Of a stretch of DNA of 64,000 bases, positions 41,189-50,633 are shown piece by piece. Under the pieces are notes generated by a model. The model was not told the DNA's origin, did not search any database, and was given only the letters and a program-made list of their open reading frames with translations. The stretch spans positions 20,177 through 84,176 of the forward strand of contig JANQIW010000031.1 of assembly GCA_028281945.1 (NCBI GenBank), given 5' to 3'. This DNA is from Prochloraceae cyanobacterium PL24a_bin.78 (GTDB lineage Bacteria > Cyanobacteriota > Cyanobacteriia > Cyanobacteriales > JANQIW01). A program made the translations under genes and the position numbers. Positions within the stretch are counted from its first letter, which is position 1; every line of letters starts with the position of its first letter.

Positions 41189-42392
41189 ACAACTCAGATA
41201 GGGTTTCCAGGCTCATCGGCAGTACCAAAGCTTTAGTCAGAAGACCTAGGTTTGGTCTTACACTCCCTCTACTGGCAGAATCGGGTGTTCCCTCCGACTG
41301 TAATATTCTGATCCCTTCTGCTCTGATATTTTTGGCGGCGTTTTCATCTCTATCATGCTTAGTTTGGCAATTAGGACAAGTCCATTCTCTTACATCTAAT
41401 GGCATTTTATCCATTTGATAGAGACAATTCGAGCAGATTTTAGAAGAGGCAAACCATCTATCTATTTCAATTAGATTTTTATCTTCTCGTTCTAATTTAT
41501 AAGACAGAAAATTTACAAACATCCCCCATCCACAATCAGATATTGCTTGAGCTAACTTATGGTTACGTACCATTCCCTTTACATTGAGATTTTCCACTAC
41601 AATGACTTGGCTGTCGTTTGTCAGTTTTCTACTTAGTTTATGTAAGTAGTCTTGACGGGAATTACTTATTCGTGCGTAAACTTTAGCTACTAATTTTTTG
41701 GCTTTATTTCTAGAATTACTACCTAGTTTTTTACGAGATAACTTCTTTTGTTTTCTTACTAAATTTTTATAATGTTTTTCAAAATGTTTTGGATTATTAT
41801 ACTTACTGGTTTTAATTCCATCATTGACAATAGCAAAATCTTTTATTCCTAAATCTATTCCCAGAATTTTATCTCCTTTCCCATTGAGAAAACAAGCCTC
41901 TAGTTCATAAATGATAGATGCAAAGTAATGATTACAACTGTCTTTAGTTACTGTAACCGTCTTAATTTTTCCTACATATCTCCGATCAAATACTGCTTTT
42001 ACTAAGCCAATTTTAGGGATTTTTATATAGTCGCCGTCAACTTTGACTGATTGAGGAAATCCTACAGATTGTTTTCTATGTTTGGATTTGAATCTAGGAA
42101 ATCTTGCTCTTTTTTGAAAAAAATTGATAAAAGCATAAGATAGATTTAGTGATGTTTGCTGTAATGATTGTGAATAAACATCCGTTTTTAACCATGTGAA
42201 TTCTTGTTTGAGATTAGGCAATAAGGCATTCAATGCACTACGAGACAAGCTTTTACCAGTTTCTTTATAAGTTTTTATGGTTTGATTGAGTGCATAATTC
42301 CACCAAAATCTACAACAACCCATTGCTTTAGCCAACTGTTGCTGCTGTTTCTCTGTTGGATAAATTCTGATTTTTTGCACTTGTCTTATCAT
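41187..42392 (-). mobile_element. tnpB: TnpB (IS200/IS605-family OrfB, RNA-guided nuclease), 401 aa, no adjacent TnpA
   Basis: N-terminal RIYPTEKQQQQLAKAMGCCRFWWNYAL; RuvC-I GIDLGIKDFAIV; RuvC-II VIVVENLNVKGM; zinc finger CSNCLYQMDKMPLDVREWTCPNCQTKHDRDENAAKNI. Confidence 0.93.
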
Positions 42393-42788
42393 AGGGAAAA
42401 TGCCTGATTGCTTTTTAGTTTTTCACATTATAACTAATCATTATAGAAATGCCTTAGCTAAAATATCTCTTACTAACTAATAAGAACTCCCTAACGGTCG
42501 TTTTTTTATTGGTTAAAATTCGTAGCCACTGGCCCTATAGAGGGATGGGAAATTTTTTTGACATGAAGTTAAAAAAAGATAAAGGAAGAAAAGTTTTGAA
42601 CTATTGCCTTGTACCAATGGTGTAGGGGTAAAAACCAAGAAAAATATTGACTCTTAGTCCAATTAGCACAATTAAATATTAATAAAAAACCTAGAATTTA
42701 AACACTATAGTTAAGAGTAAAATCTGTAGCAATGGCAAGCAAAGATCGCCAATTATTCCCATATTAATTAACTTGGAGTAGAAATTGT

Positions 42789-44381
42789 ATGGATCGAACA
42801 CCAAAAGCATTATGGCAAAGATATCAAGACTGGCTATATTATCACGAAGGTTTGGGATTTTATGTAGATATTAGCAGAATGAGTTTTGAGCCTAGCTTCG
42901 TCGAAAGCATTAAGCCAAAAATGGATCGAGCTTTTGAGGATATGGAAAAACTAGAACAAGGGGCGATCGCCAATCCAGATGAAAATAGAATGGTAGGGCA
43001 CTATTGGCTCAGAGATCCAGATTTAGCCCCCACACCAGATTTAACCCAAGAAATATCTCAAACTGTAGATCAAATCGAAGCATTTGCCAAAAAAGTCCAT
43101 TCAGGAGAAGTTAAACCACCAGGGGCACCAAAATTTACTGATATTATCTCCATTGGTATTGGTGGATCCGCACTAGGCCCTCAATTCGTTGCAGAAGCAC
43201 TTACCCCTAAAGATTCACCTTTAGCAATTCATTTTATTGACAACATCGATCCCCAAGGGATTGATGATATCGCAGAAAAACTTAAAGATCGTCTAAACAG
43301 TACAATAGTATTAGTAATTAGTAAATCCGGCGGTACACCAGAAACTCGTAACGGGATGCTGGAAATTAAGCAGGTTTACGAATCTAATGGTTTAAAATTT
43401 GAACCCCATGCTGTAGCGATCACAATGCCAGGGAGCAAATTAGATAATATCGCTAAATCTGACAATTGGCTTGCCATGTTCGCCATGTACGATTGGGTGG
43501 GTGGCCGTACCTCTGAAATGTCCGCTGTAGGACAAGTAGCTGCCGCATTACAAGGCATTGATATCCGAGGCATTATGGCAGGTGCTAAAGAAATGGATAT
43601 AGCTACTAGAGTGAAGGATATACATCAAAATCCCTCGGCGATGTTAGCATTAAGTTGGTACTATGCCTGTGGTGGTAAAGGTGAAAAAGATATGGTAGTT
43701 TTACCATATAAAGATAGTTTAATCCTATTGAGCCGTTATCTACAACAATTATTAATGGAATCTTTAGGGAAAGAAAAAGATTTAGATGGAAAAATAGTCC
43801 ATCAAGGTATTGCTGTATATGGGAATAAAGGTTCTACAGACCAACACGCATATGTACAACAATTGCGAGATGGGGTGCCAAATTTCTTTGTGACTTTTAT
43901 TGAAATCCTAAAAGATCGTGAGGGAAACTCCATGGAATTAGAGCCAGGAGTGACGTCAGGGGATTATTTATCAGGATTCTTACAAGGAACTCGTCAAGCT
44001 TTGTTTGAAAATGAACGAGATTCCATAACTATCACTATCCCAGAAGTGAATCCCAAAACTTTAGGTGCTTTAGTTGCCCTTTACGATCGAGCAGTGGGTT
44101 ACTATGGCTCATTGGTAAATATTAATGCTTATCACCAACCAGGGGTAGAAGCAGGGAAAAAAGCAGCCGCAAGTATTCTGGAATTACAGAAAAAAGTGAT
44201 GGAAACTCTAAAAAATGAAGGGAAATCCATAGATTTAGCTAGTTTAGCTGAAAAAGCAGGTTATGGGGATTCAGTAGAAGCAGTATATAAAATTATCCGT
44301 CATTTAGAAGCTAACAATCGTGGTGTGGCAATAACAGGCGATCGATCAAAACCGTCAAGCTTAACCATATCTATTAAATAA
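42789..44381 (+). CDS. pgi: glucose-6-phosphate isomerase
   Basis: [62 protein letters not shown]. Confidence 0.96.
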   Translation: MDRTPKALWQRYQDWLYYHEGLGFYVDISRMSFEPSFVESIKPKMDRAFEDMEKLEQGAIANPDENRMVGHYWLRDPDLAPTPDLTQEISQTVDQIEAFAKKVHSGEVKPPGAPKFTDIISIGIGGSALGPQFVAEALTPKDSPLAIHFIDNIDPQGIDDIAEKLKDRLNSTIVLVISKSGGTPETRNGMLEIKQVYESNGLKFEPHAVAITMPGSKLDNIAKSDNWLAMFAMYDWVGGRTSEMSAVGQVAAALQGIDIRGIMAGAKEMDIATRVKDIHQNPSAMLALSWYYACGGKGEKDMVVLPYKDSLILLSRYLQQLLMESLGKEKDLDGKIVHQGIAVYGNKGSTDQHAYVQQLRDGVPNFFVTFIEILKDREGNSMELEPGVTSGDYLSGFLQGTRQALFENERDSITITIPEVNPKTLGALVALYDRAVGYYGSLVNINAYHQPGVEAGKKAAASILELQKKVMETLKNEGKSIDLASLAEKAGYGDSVEAVYKIIRHLEANNRGVAITGDRSKPSSLTISIK

Positions 44382-44410
44382 GCAATTAAACTATAGGAGT
44401 AAAACATAAT

Positions 44411-46924
44411 ATGACTTCTCAAATACAAATACAAGTAGAAGACGATCGTACTGGTTTAAGTATTGAAACCCTTAGACGAGCAGTAGCAGATAACTTATTC
44501 TATATTCAAGGGAAATATCCTGGGATCGCTACCAAAAATGATTATTATATGGCAGTATCCTATACTGTAAGGGATCGTCTCCTCCAACGTTGGCTCAATA
44601 GTATTAAAAACTACCTTAAACCAGATGTTAAAGTAGTCTGCTATATGTCAGCAGAATTTTTAGTAGGTCCCCATTTAGGCAATAATCTCCTCAATCTCGG
44701 TATCTACGAAAGAGTGCGCAAAGCAATTGCTGAATCTGGTTTGGATTTAAAAGAATTAATTGAACAAGAAGAAGAGCCGGGTTTAGGCAACGGGGGCTTA
44801 GGAAGATTAGCTGCTTGTTACATGGATTCCTTATCAACTTTAGAAATTCCTGCCATTGGTTATGGAATTCGTTATGAATTTGGCATCTTTGATCAAGAAA
44901 TTCGTGACGGTTGGCAAGTAGAAATTACTGATAAATGGCTTCGTTATGGTAACCCTTGGGAAATATGCCATCCAGAAAACACTTATGAGGTGAAACTTGG
45001 TGGTTATACAGAGCATTATCAAGATGATTATGGTAATCACCGGATACGTTGGGTTCCTAATCGTGTGGTAAAAGGTATTCCTTATGATACTCCTATTCTT
45101 GGTTATGGGGTAAATACTGCTAATAGTTTACGTCTGTGGAAAGCAGAAGCCCCTGAATCCTTTGACTTTAAAGCTTTTAATGTTGGTGATTACTATGGAG
45201 CAGTAGATCAAAAAGTAGTATCGGAAAATATTACCAAGGTATTGTATCCCAATGATGAGCAAATTCAAGGTAAGCAGTTGCGTTTAGAGCAACAATATTT
45301 CTTTGTCTCTTGTTCCATTCAAGATATGATCCGAATTCACTTTGAAAGTGGTAAAACTTTAGAGACTTTCCACGAAAAATTCGCAGTTCAACTCAATGAT
45401 ACTCACCCAGCTATCGGTGTAGCTGAATTAATGCGTATATTTGTAGATGAATATCACATGGAGTGGGGTAAAGCATGGGATATTACTCAAAAAACTTTTG
45501 GCTATACTAACCATACTCTTTTACCAGAAGCTTTGGAAAAATGGCCTTTAAGTTTATTTGCAAGTATTCTTCCTAGACATTTAGAGATTATCTATGAATT
45601 AAATCAAAGGTTCATGGATAGGGTAAGAATGAAATATCCTAACAACAATGAAAAGTTAGCACGTTTATCTCTCATTGATGAAAGTGGTGAAAAATATGTA
45701 AGAATGGCTCATTTATCTTGCATAGGTGCCCATGCCATCAACGGAGTAGCAGCTTTACACTCTGAATTGTTGAAAAAAGATGTATTGAGAGATTTTTATG
45801 AGTTATTCCCAGAGAAATTTAGCAATAAAACCAATGGTGTAACTCCTCGACGTTGGGTGGTTTTGAGCAATCCAAGATTGAGCGAACTCATAACTTCTAA
45901 AATAGGAGATAGTTGGATTCGTAATTTGGATCAGTTGAAAAAATTAGAGCCTTTTGCAGATGATCCTGATTTCCGCCAAGCTTGGTTAAAAGTTAAGCAA
46001 GATATTAAAGAAGATTTAGGGGCATACATCCAAAAGCATCAAGGAATAACCATAAATCCCAAATCAATTTTTGATGTTCAAATTAAGCGTATTCATGAGT
46101 ATAAGCGTCAACATCTCAACGTACTCCATATTGTTACTCTTTACAATCGCTTGAAGCAAAACCCATCTTTGGATATTTCTCCTAGAACTTTCATCTTTGG
46201 TGGTAAAGCAGCACCAGCTTATCATATGGCTAAGTTGATGATTAAGTTGATTACTTCAGTGGGTGATGTGGTAAATAATGATCCTGATATCAAAAACAAA
46301 ATTAAAGTAGTCTTTATGCCAGATTACAATGTTAAGCTCTCTCAACGGGTTTTCCCAGCTGCTGATCTTTCTGAGCAAATCTCCACCGCAGGTAAAGAAG
46401 CTTCCGGTACTGGTAATATGAAGTTCTCCTTAAATGGTGCTTTGACTATTGGTACTCTTGATGGAGCTAATGTGGAAATTCGTCAAGAAGTTGGGGCGGA
46501 GAATTTCTTCTTGTTTGGTTTGACAACTGAAGAGGTGGTGGCTAAAAAAGCCGCAGGTTACAATCCTTTAAATTATTATCATTCTAATGCAGAGTTGAAA
46601 TATGCCATCGATATGTTAAGTTCTGGTTATTTCTCTCATGGTGATAGTAATTTATTTAATTCTCTGTTAGAGTCATTAATGTATCGGGATCAGTATATGT
46701 TATTTGCTGATTATCAATCATATATTGAATGTCAGGACAAAGTAAGTGAGGCTTATAAGGATCTTGATAATTGGTCGAGAATGTCTATCTTAAATAGTGC
46801 TCGTATGGGTAAGTTCTCCAGCGATCGCTCCATTGCTGAATACTGTGAAGATATTTGGAATGTTAAAGGTGTACCTATTCCTTTAACAGATTTATGTCCA
46901 GATGGTCAATGTAGTTTGGTTTAA
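44411..46924 (+). CDS. glgP: glycogen phosphorylase
   Basis: YMSAEFLVGPHLGNNLLNLG, EEEPGLGNGGLGRLAACYMDSL, NDTHPAIGVAELMRI, EASGTGNMKFSLNGALTIGTLDGANVEI. Confidence 0.97.
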   Translation: MTSQIQIQVEDDRTGLSIETLRRAVADNLFYIQGKYPGIATKNDYYMAVSYTVRDRLLQRWLNSIKNYLKPDVKVVCYMSAEFLVGPHLGNNLLNLGIYERVRKAIAESGLDLKELIEQEEEPGLGNGGLGRLAACYMDSLSTLEIPAIGYGIRYEFGIFDQEIRDGWQVEITDKWLRYGNPWEICHPENTYEVKLGGYTEHYQDDYGNHRIRWVPNRVVKGIPYDTPILGYGVNTANSLRLWKAEAPESFDFKAFNVGDYYGAVDQKVVSENITKVLYPNDEQIQGKQLRLEQQYFFVSCSIQDMIRIHFESGKTLETFHEKFAVQLNDTHPAIGVAELMRIFVDEYHMEWGKAWDITQKTFGYTNHTLLPEALEKWPLSLFASILPRHLEIIYELNQRFMDRVRMKYPNNNEKLARLSLIDESGEKYVRMAHLSCIGAHAINGVAALHSELLKKDVLRDFYELFPEKFSNKTNGVTPRRWVVLSNPRLSELITSKIGDSWIRNLDQLKKLEPFADDPDFRQAWLKVKQDIKEDLGAYIQKHQGITINPKSIFDVQIKRIHEYKRQHLNVLHIVTLYNRLKQNPSLDISPRTFIFGGKAAPAYHMAKLMIKLITSVGDVVNNDPDIKNKIKVVFMPDYNVKLSQRVFPAADLSEQISTAGKEASGTGNMKFSLNGALTIGTLDGANVEIRQEVGAENFFLFGLTTEEVVAKKAAGYNPLNYYHSNAELKYAIDMLSSGYFSHGDSNLFNSLLESLMYRDQYMLFADYQSYIECQDKVSEAYKDLDNWSRMSILNSARMGKFSSDRSIAEYCEDIWNVKGVPIPLTDLCPDGQCSLV

Positions 46925-47117
46925 AGGGAATTCAAGGGATGTAACTTAAGATTTTTCTCAAGTATTTAATGCTCAATTTCTGTATTGGGCATTATCTAGC
47001 AATATAGGGAAAAAGAAAAAACTTTAGAATTTTTTAAGTCAATTTAGAAAGGTCATGATTTATCCTAAGGATACGCCCTACTTATGGCCTGTTTCCAAAA
47101 ATAACCGTGAAATAGGA

Positions 47118-47155
47118 AATTAAGCAATTAAGCAATTAAGCAATAACAATTAAGC
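47118..47155 (+). repeat. AATTAAGC octamer tandem repeat upstream of the phosphatase gene
   Basis: aattaagc x3 contiguous (47118-47141) and one more after a 6-nt spacer. Confidence 0.85.
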
Positions 47156-47159
47156 AACA

Positions 47160-47798
47160 ATGAGTTTAAAACTATATTTTCTAAGACATGGAGAAACAGT
47201 ATCCAGTCGAACAGGAGGTTATTGCGGTAGTCTCGATGTGGAATTAACTCCCGAAGGACAACTTATGGCAGAAGATTTTGGCAGAGCCTATAAGTCGTTG
47301 GATTGGTTAGCTGTATTTGCTAGCCCTTTGCGTAGAGCGATGGCAACTGCTAAACCTTTAGCTAATGCCATTGGAAAGGAAATTCAAAGCCGAGATGGTT
47401 TAAAAGAAATTGCTTATGGTACCTGGGAAGGGATGTCTCCTGATGAAGTAAATCAGAAATATCATGATGAATATGTTCGGTGGTTATCTGATCCCGGTTG
47501 GAATCCTCCTACAGGTGGTGAAAAAGGCATTGAGATTGCCCGTCGTAGTTCTCAAGTACTTCAAGAAATCGAAGCAACTTATTCTACAGGTAATGTTCTA
47601 GTGGTTTCTCACAAAGCAACGATCCGGATTATGTTGTGCTCTTTATTAGGGATAGATATTGGTCGTTTTCGTGATCGCATCGGTATGCCTGTAGCGTCTG
47701 TTAGTGTCATAGAAATGGCAGGTAGTGGGCCTCTACTTCAGAGATTAGGCGATCGTTCTCACCTGCGTCCAGAATTATTTCACCATGATGGGGGATAA
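47160..47798 (+). CDS. histidine phosphatase (phosphoglycerate mutase-like) family protein
   Basis: LYFLRHGETVSSRTGGYCGSLDVELTPEGQ, FASPLRRAMATA, LKEIAYGTWEG, VVSHKATIRIML. Confidence 0.92.
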   Translation: MSLKLYFLRHGETVSSRTGGYCGSLDVELTPEGQLMAEDFGRAYKSLDWLAVFASPLRRAMATAKPLANAIGKEIQSRDGLKEIAYGTWEGMSPDEVNQKYHDEYVRWLSDPGWNPPTGGEKGIEIARRSSQVLQEIEATYSTGNVLVVSHKATIRIMLCSLLGIDIGRFRDRIGMPVASVSVIEMAGSGPLLQRLGDRSHLRPELFHHDGG

Positions 47799-47955
47799 AG
47801 ATAAATTAATAATCAGGATTGACAAGCGGCGATGAATAAGATATACTAACCAATATAGTGTTAGATTAAGAGATTAATTATTCAGGAAAATCTACCCAAT
47901 GTATGGTGCTTGGGGTTTGTGAATGAATGACCAACCAAGCTAGGTTATAATTACT

Positions 47956-49173
47956 ATGAAAATATTAGTATTAAATGCAGGGTCAAGCAGTCAAAAAAGT
48001 TGTTTATACGAGATAGAAGGAGATGGATTCCCTCAAAATCCAGTAGAAACTAAGTGGAAAGCTGATATAGATTGGAATGTAAATCGTGAATATGGAGTTT
48101 TAGAAGTAAAAGCAAATAATACAAAAATTGAGAAAAACCTAGAATTAAAAGATAAAAAACAAGGGATCGCCAGTATGTTAAATACTTTAGTAGAAGGCGA
48201 GACGAAAGTAGTAGATGATTTATCTTCCATAGATATAGTAGGGCATCGAGTAGTGCATGGAGGCTCAAAGTATTCCCAAGCAACCTTAATTGATTCAGAA
48301 GTAAAAGAGACGATTGAAGAATTAATTCCCTTGGCACCAAATCATAATCCAGCACATTTAGAAGGAATCCAAGCAATTGCAGAGATATTGCCAGAAATTC
48401 CCCAAGTAGCCGTATTTGATACCGCATTTCACGCTCAAATGCCAAAAAGTGCCGCAGTATATCCCATTCCCTATGAATGGTATGAAAAAGGGATTCGTCG
48501 TTATGGATTTCATGGCATTAGTCATAAATATTGCTCTCATCGTGCCGCAGATATATTGAATCGATCGCTATCAGAGTTGAAAATAATTACCTGCCATTTA
48601 GGAAACGGTTGCTCTTTAGCAGCGGTAGATGGAGGAAAAAGTATCGACACAACTATGGGTTTTACCCCTTTAGAAGGATTGATGATGGGAAGTAGAAGTG
48701 GTTCTATCGATCCTGCTATTTTAATTTATTTATTACAAGAATATGAGCTAAAACCGAATAGGCTTTATGAAATACTTAATAAAGAATCTGGATTAAAAGG
48801 AGTTTCAGGAGAATCTTCAGATATGCGAGTAATTCAAAAAGCAATTGAAAAAGGAAATGAAAGAGCACAATTAGCATTTGATATTTATATTCATAGACTA
48901 AAAGCAGGAATCGCTTCAATGTTAGCTAGTCTAGGAGGTTTAGATGTCATGGTTTTTAGTGCAGGAATAGGGGAAAATACTCCTGCGGTTAGAGAAAAAA
49001 TCTGCCAAGCTTTCAATTTCTTAGGGTTAAAAATAGACTCAAAAAAGAATTCCTCGTCACCAATGAATGAGGATATAGCCACACCTGATTCTCAAGTACG
49101 GGTGTTGGTGCTTCATACTGAGGAAGATTGGGCAATCGCCCAAGAATGTTGGTACATCAAACAATCCCTATAA
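47956..49173 (+). CDS. ackA: acetate kinase
   Basis: MKILVLNAGSSSQK, VGHRVVHGG, AVFDTAFHAQMPKSAAVYPIPYEW, GFHGISHKYCSHRAA, CHLGNGCSLAAV. Confidence 0.97.
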   Translation: MKILVLNAGSSSQKSCLYEIEGDGFPQNPVETKWKADIDWNVNREYGVLEVKANNTKIEKNLELKDKKQGIASMLNTLVEGETKVVDDLSSIDIVGHRVVHGGSKYSQATLIDSEVKETIEELIPLAPNHNPAHLEGIQAIAEILPEIPQVAVFDTAFHAQMPKSAAVYPIPYEWYEKGIRRYGFHGISHKYCSHRAADILNRSLSELKIITCHLGNGCSLAAVDGGKSIDTTMGFTPLEGLMMGSRSGSIDPAILIYLLQEYELKPNRLYEILNKESGLKGVSGESSDMRVIQKAIEKGNERAQLAFDIYIHRLKAGIASMLASLGGLDVMVFSAGIGENTPAVREKICQAFNFLGLKIDSKKNSSSPMNEDIATPDSQVRVLVLHTEEDWAIAQECWYIKQSL

Positions 49174-49185
49174 TTAGGAGGAAAA

Positions 49186-50361
49186 ATGGCTAAGACAGTA
49201 TTAGAGCAACTTCGGGAATATACGATCGTAGTAGCAGATACCGGAGATATTAATGCAATTCAACAATATACCCCTCGTGATGCTACAACTAACCCTTCCC
49301 TAATTACAGCAGCAGCACAAATGCCTGAATATCAGGAAATTGTGGATGAAACTTTAAAACAGGCAAGACAAGAAAAAGGAGCCAGCGCATCGGCAAATGA
49401 AGTGGCAACATTGGCTTTCAATAACCTAGCGGTTGCTTTTGGGAAAAAGATTCTAGAAATTATTCCTGGGCGGGTTTCTACTGAGGTAGATGCCAGATTA
49501 TCTTATGATACTGAAGCAACTCTTGTTACTGCAAGAAATATTATTCAACAGTATGAAGCAGCAGGAATCTCTAAAGATCGCATTTTGATCAAGATTGCTT
49601 CTACTTGGGAAGGTATTAAAGCAGCTGAAGTATTAGAAAAAGAAGGAATTCACTGTAATTTAACTCTTTTATTTGGACTTCATCAGGCAATTGCTTGTGC
49701 AGAAGCGGGAATTACTCTAATTTCTCCTTTCGTAGGAAGAATTTTAGATTGGTATAAGAAGGATACTGGTAGAGAAAGTTATCCTTCTAACGAAGATCCA
49801 GGAGTTGTTTCTGTAACTACAATTTATAACTATTACAAAAAATTTGGTTATAATACTGAGGTAATGGGTGCAAGTTTCCGCAACACTGGTGAAATTAAAG
49901 AATTAGCTGGTTCCGATTTATTAACTATTTCTCCTAAGATTTTAGCTCAATTACAATCTGAAGAGGAAGAATTACCTCGGAAGTTATCCCCTGAAACTGC
50001 TGCTAAGAGTGATGTGGAAAAAATAAATGTGGATAAAGCTACATTTGATAAAATGCACGCAGAAAATAGAATGGCTAGTGAGAAGTTAGACGAAGGTATT
50101 AAAGGATTCTCTAAAGCTTTAGAAGCCTTAGAAGAACTTTTAAAGAATCGTTTAGCATATCTTGAAGGCCAAGGAAAAATCGATGCTGGTACGGCAGAAA
50201 TTTTCAATGCCTATGATTTCGATGGGGATGGATTTATCACTCGTGAAGAGTGGGCAGGCACAGATGCTGTTTTTGATGCCCTTGATGTTAATCATGATGG
50301 TAAGGTTAGTGCTGAGGAAATTGCTGCTGGTTTAGGTGCTGCGGCTGTGCCTTTGAGATAA
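49186..50361 (+). CDS. tal: transaldolase with C-terminal EF-hand pair
   Basis: [60 protein letters not shown]-hand loops [12 protein letters not shown] and [12 protein letters not shown]. Confidence 0.96.
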   Translation: MAKTVLEQLREYTIVVADTGDINAIQQYTPRDATTNPSLITAAAQMPEYQEIVDETLKQARQEKGASASANEVATLAFNNLAVAFGKKILEIIPGRVSTEVDARLSYDTEATLVTARNIIQQYEAAGISKDRILIKIASTWEGIKAAEVLEKEGIHCNLTLLFGLHQAIACAEAGITLISPFVGRILDWYKKDTGRESYPSNEDPGVVSVTTIYNYYKKFGYNTEVMGASFRNTGEIKELAGSDLLTISPKILAQLQSEEEELPRKLSPETAAKSDVEKINVDKATFDKMHAENRMASEKLDEGIKGFSKALEALEELLKNRLAYLEGQGKIDAGTAEIFNAYDFDGDGFITREEWAGTDAVFDALDVNHDGKVSAEEIAAGLGAAAVPLR

Positions 50362-50547
50362 TTTTTGACTGAGTATTTGGGTGGATTTATTATCTAAATT
50401 TACACTTTTGAATTTGTTTTTTATAGTTATTTTTAGGTATCAGGGTAATAAAGATTAAAATTTTTATTGAAACCTTGATATCTTTTTTTTATTTTGATTT
50501 CTAAAAATTATTCATTGTATGAATATCTATTAATACTAATCAAGTAA

Positions 50548-50623
50548 TTCTTCCCATTCTTCCCATTCTTCCCATTCTTCCCACTCTCCCCATCTCCCAT
50601 TCACCCATTCCCCCATTCTTCCC
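50548..50623 (+). repeat. CCCATTCTT-type pyrimidine-rich tandem repeat upstream of lasso cyclase
   Basis: ttcttcccattcttcccattcttcccattcttcccactctccccatctcccattcacccattcccccattcttccc. Confidence 0.85.
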
Positions 50624-50633
50624 AAATTATATT

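Noticed and set aside
42400-42560. Left end of the TnpB element
   Set aside because: No convincing boundary or hairpin can be assigned from a single copy.
48033-48540. Minus-strand ORFs inside ackA
   Set aside because: They are antisense to a strongly supported acetate kinase and have no recognisable domains.
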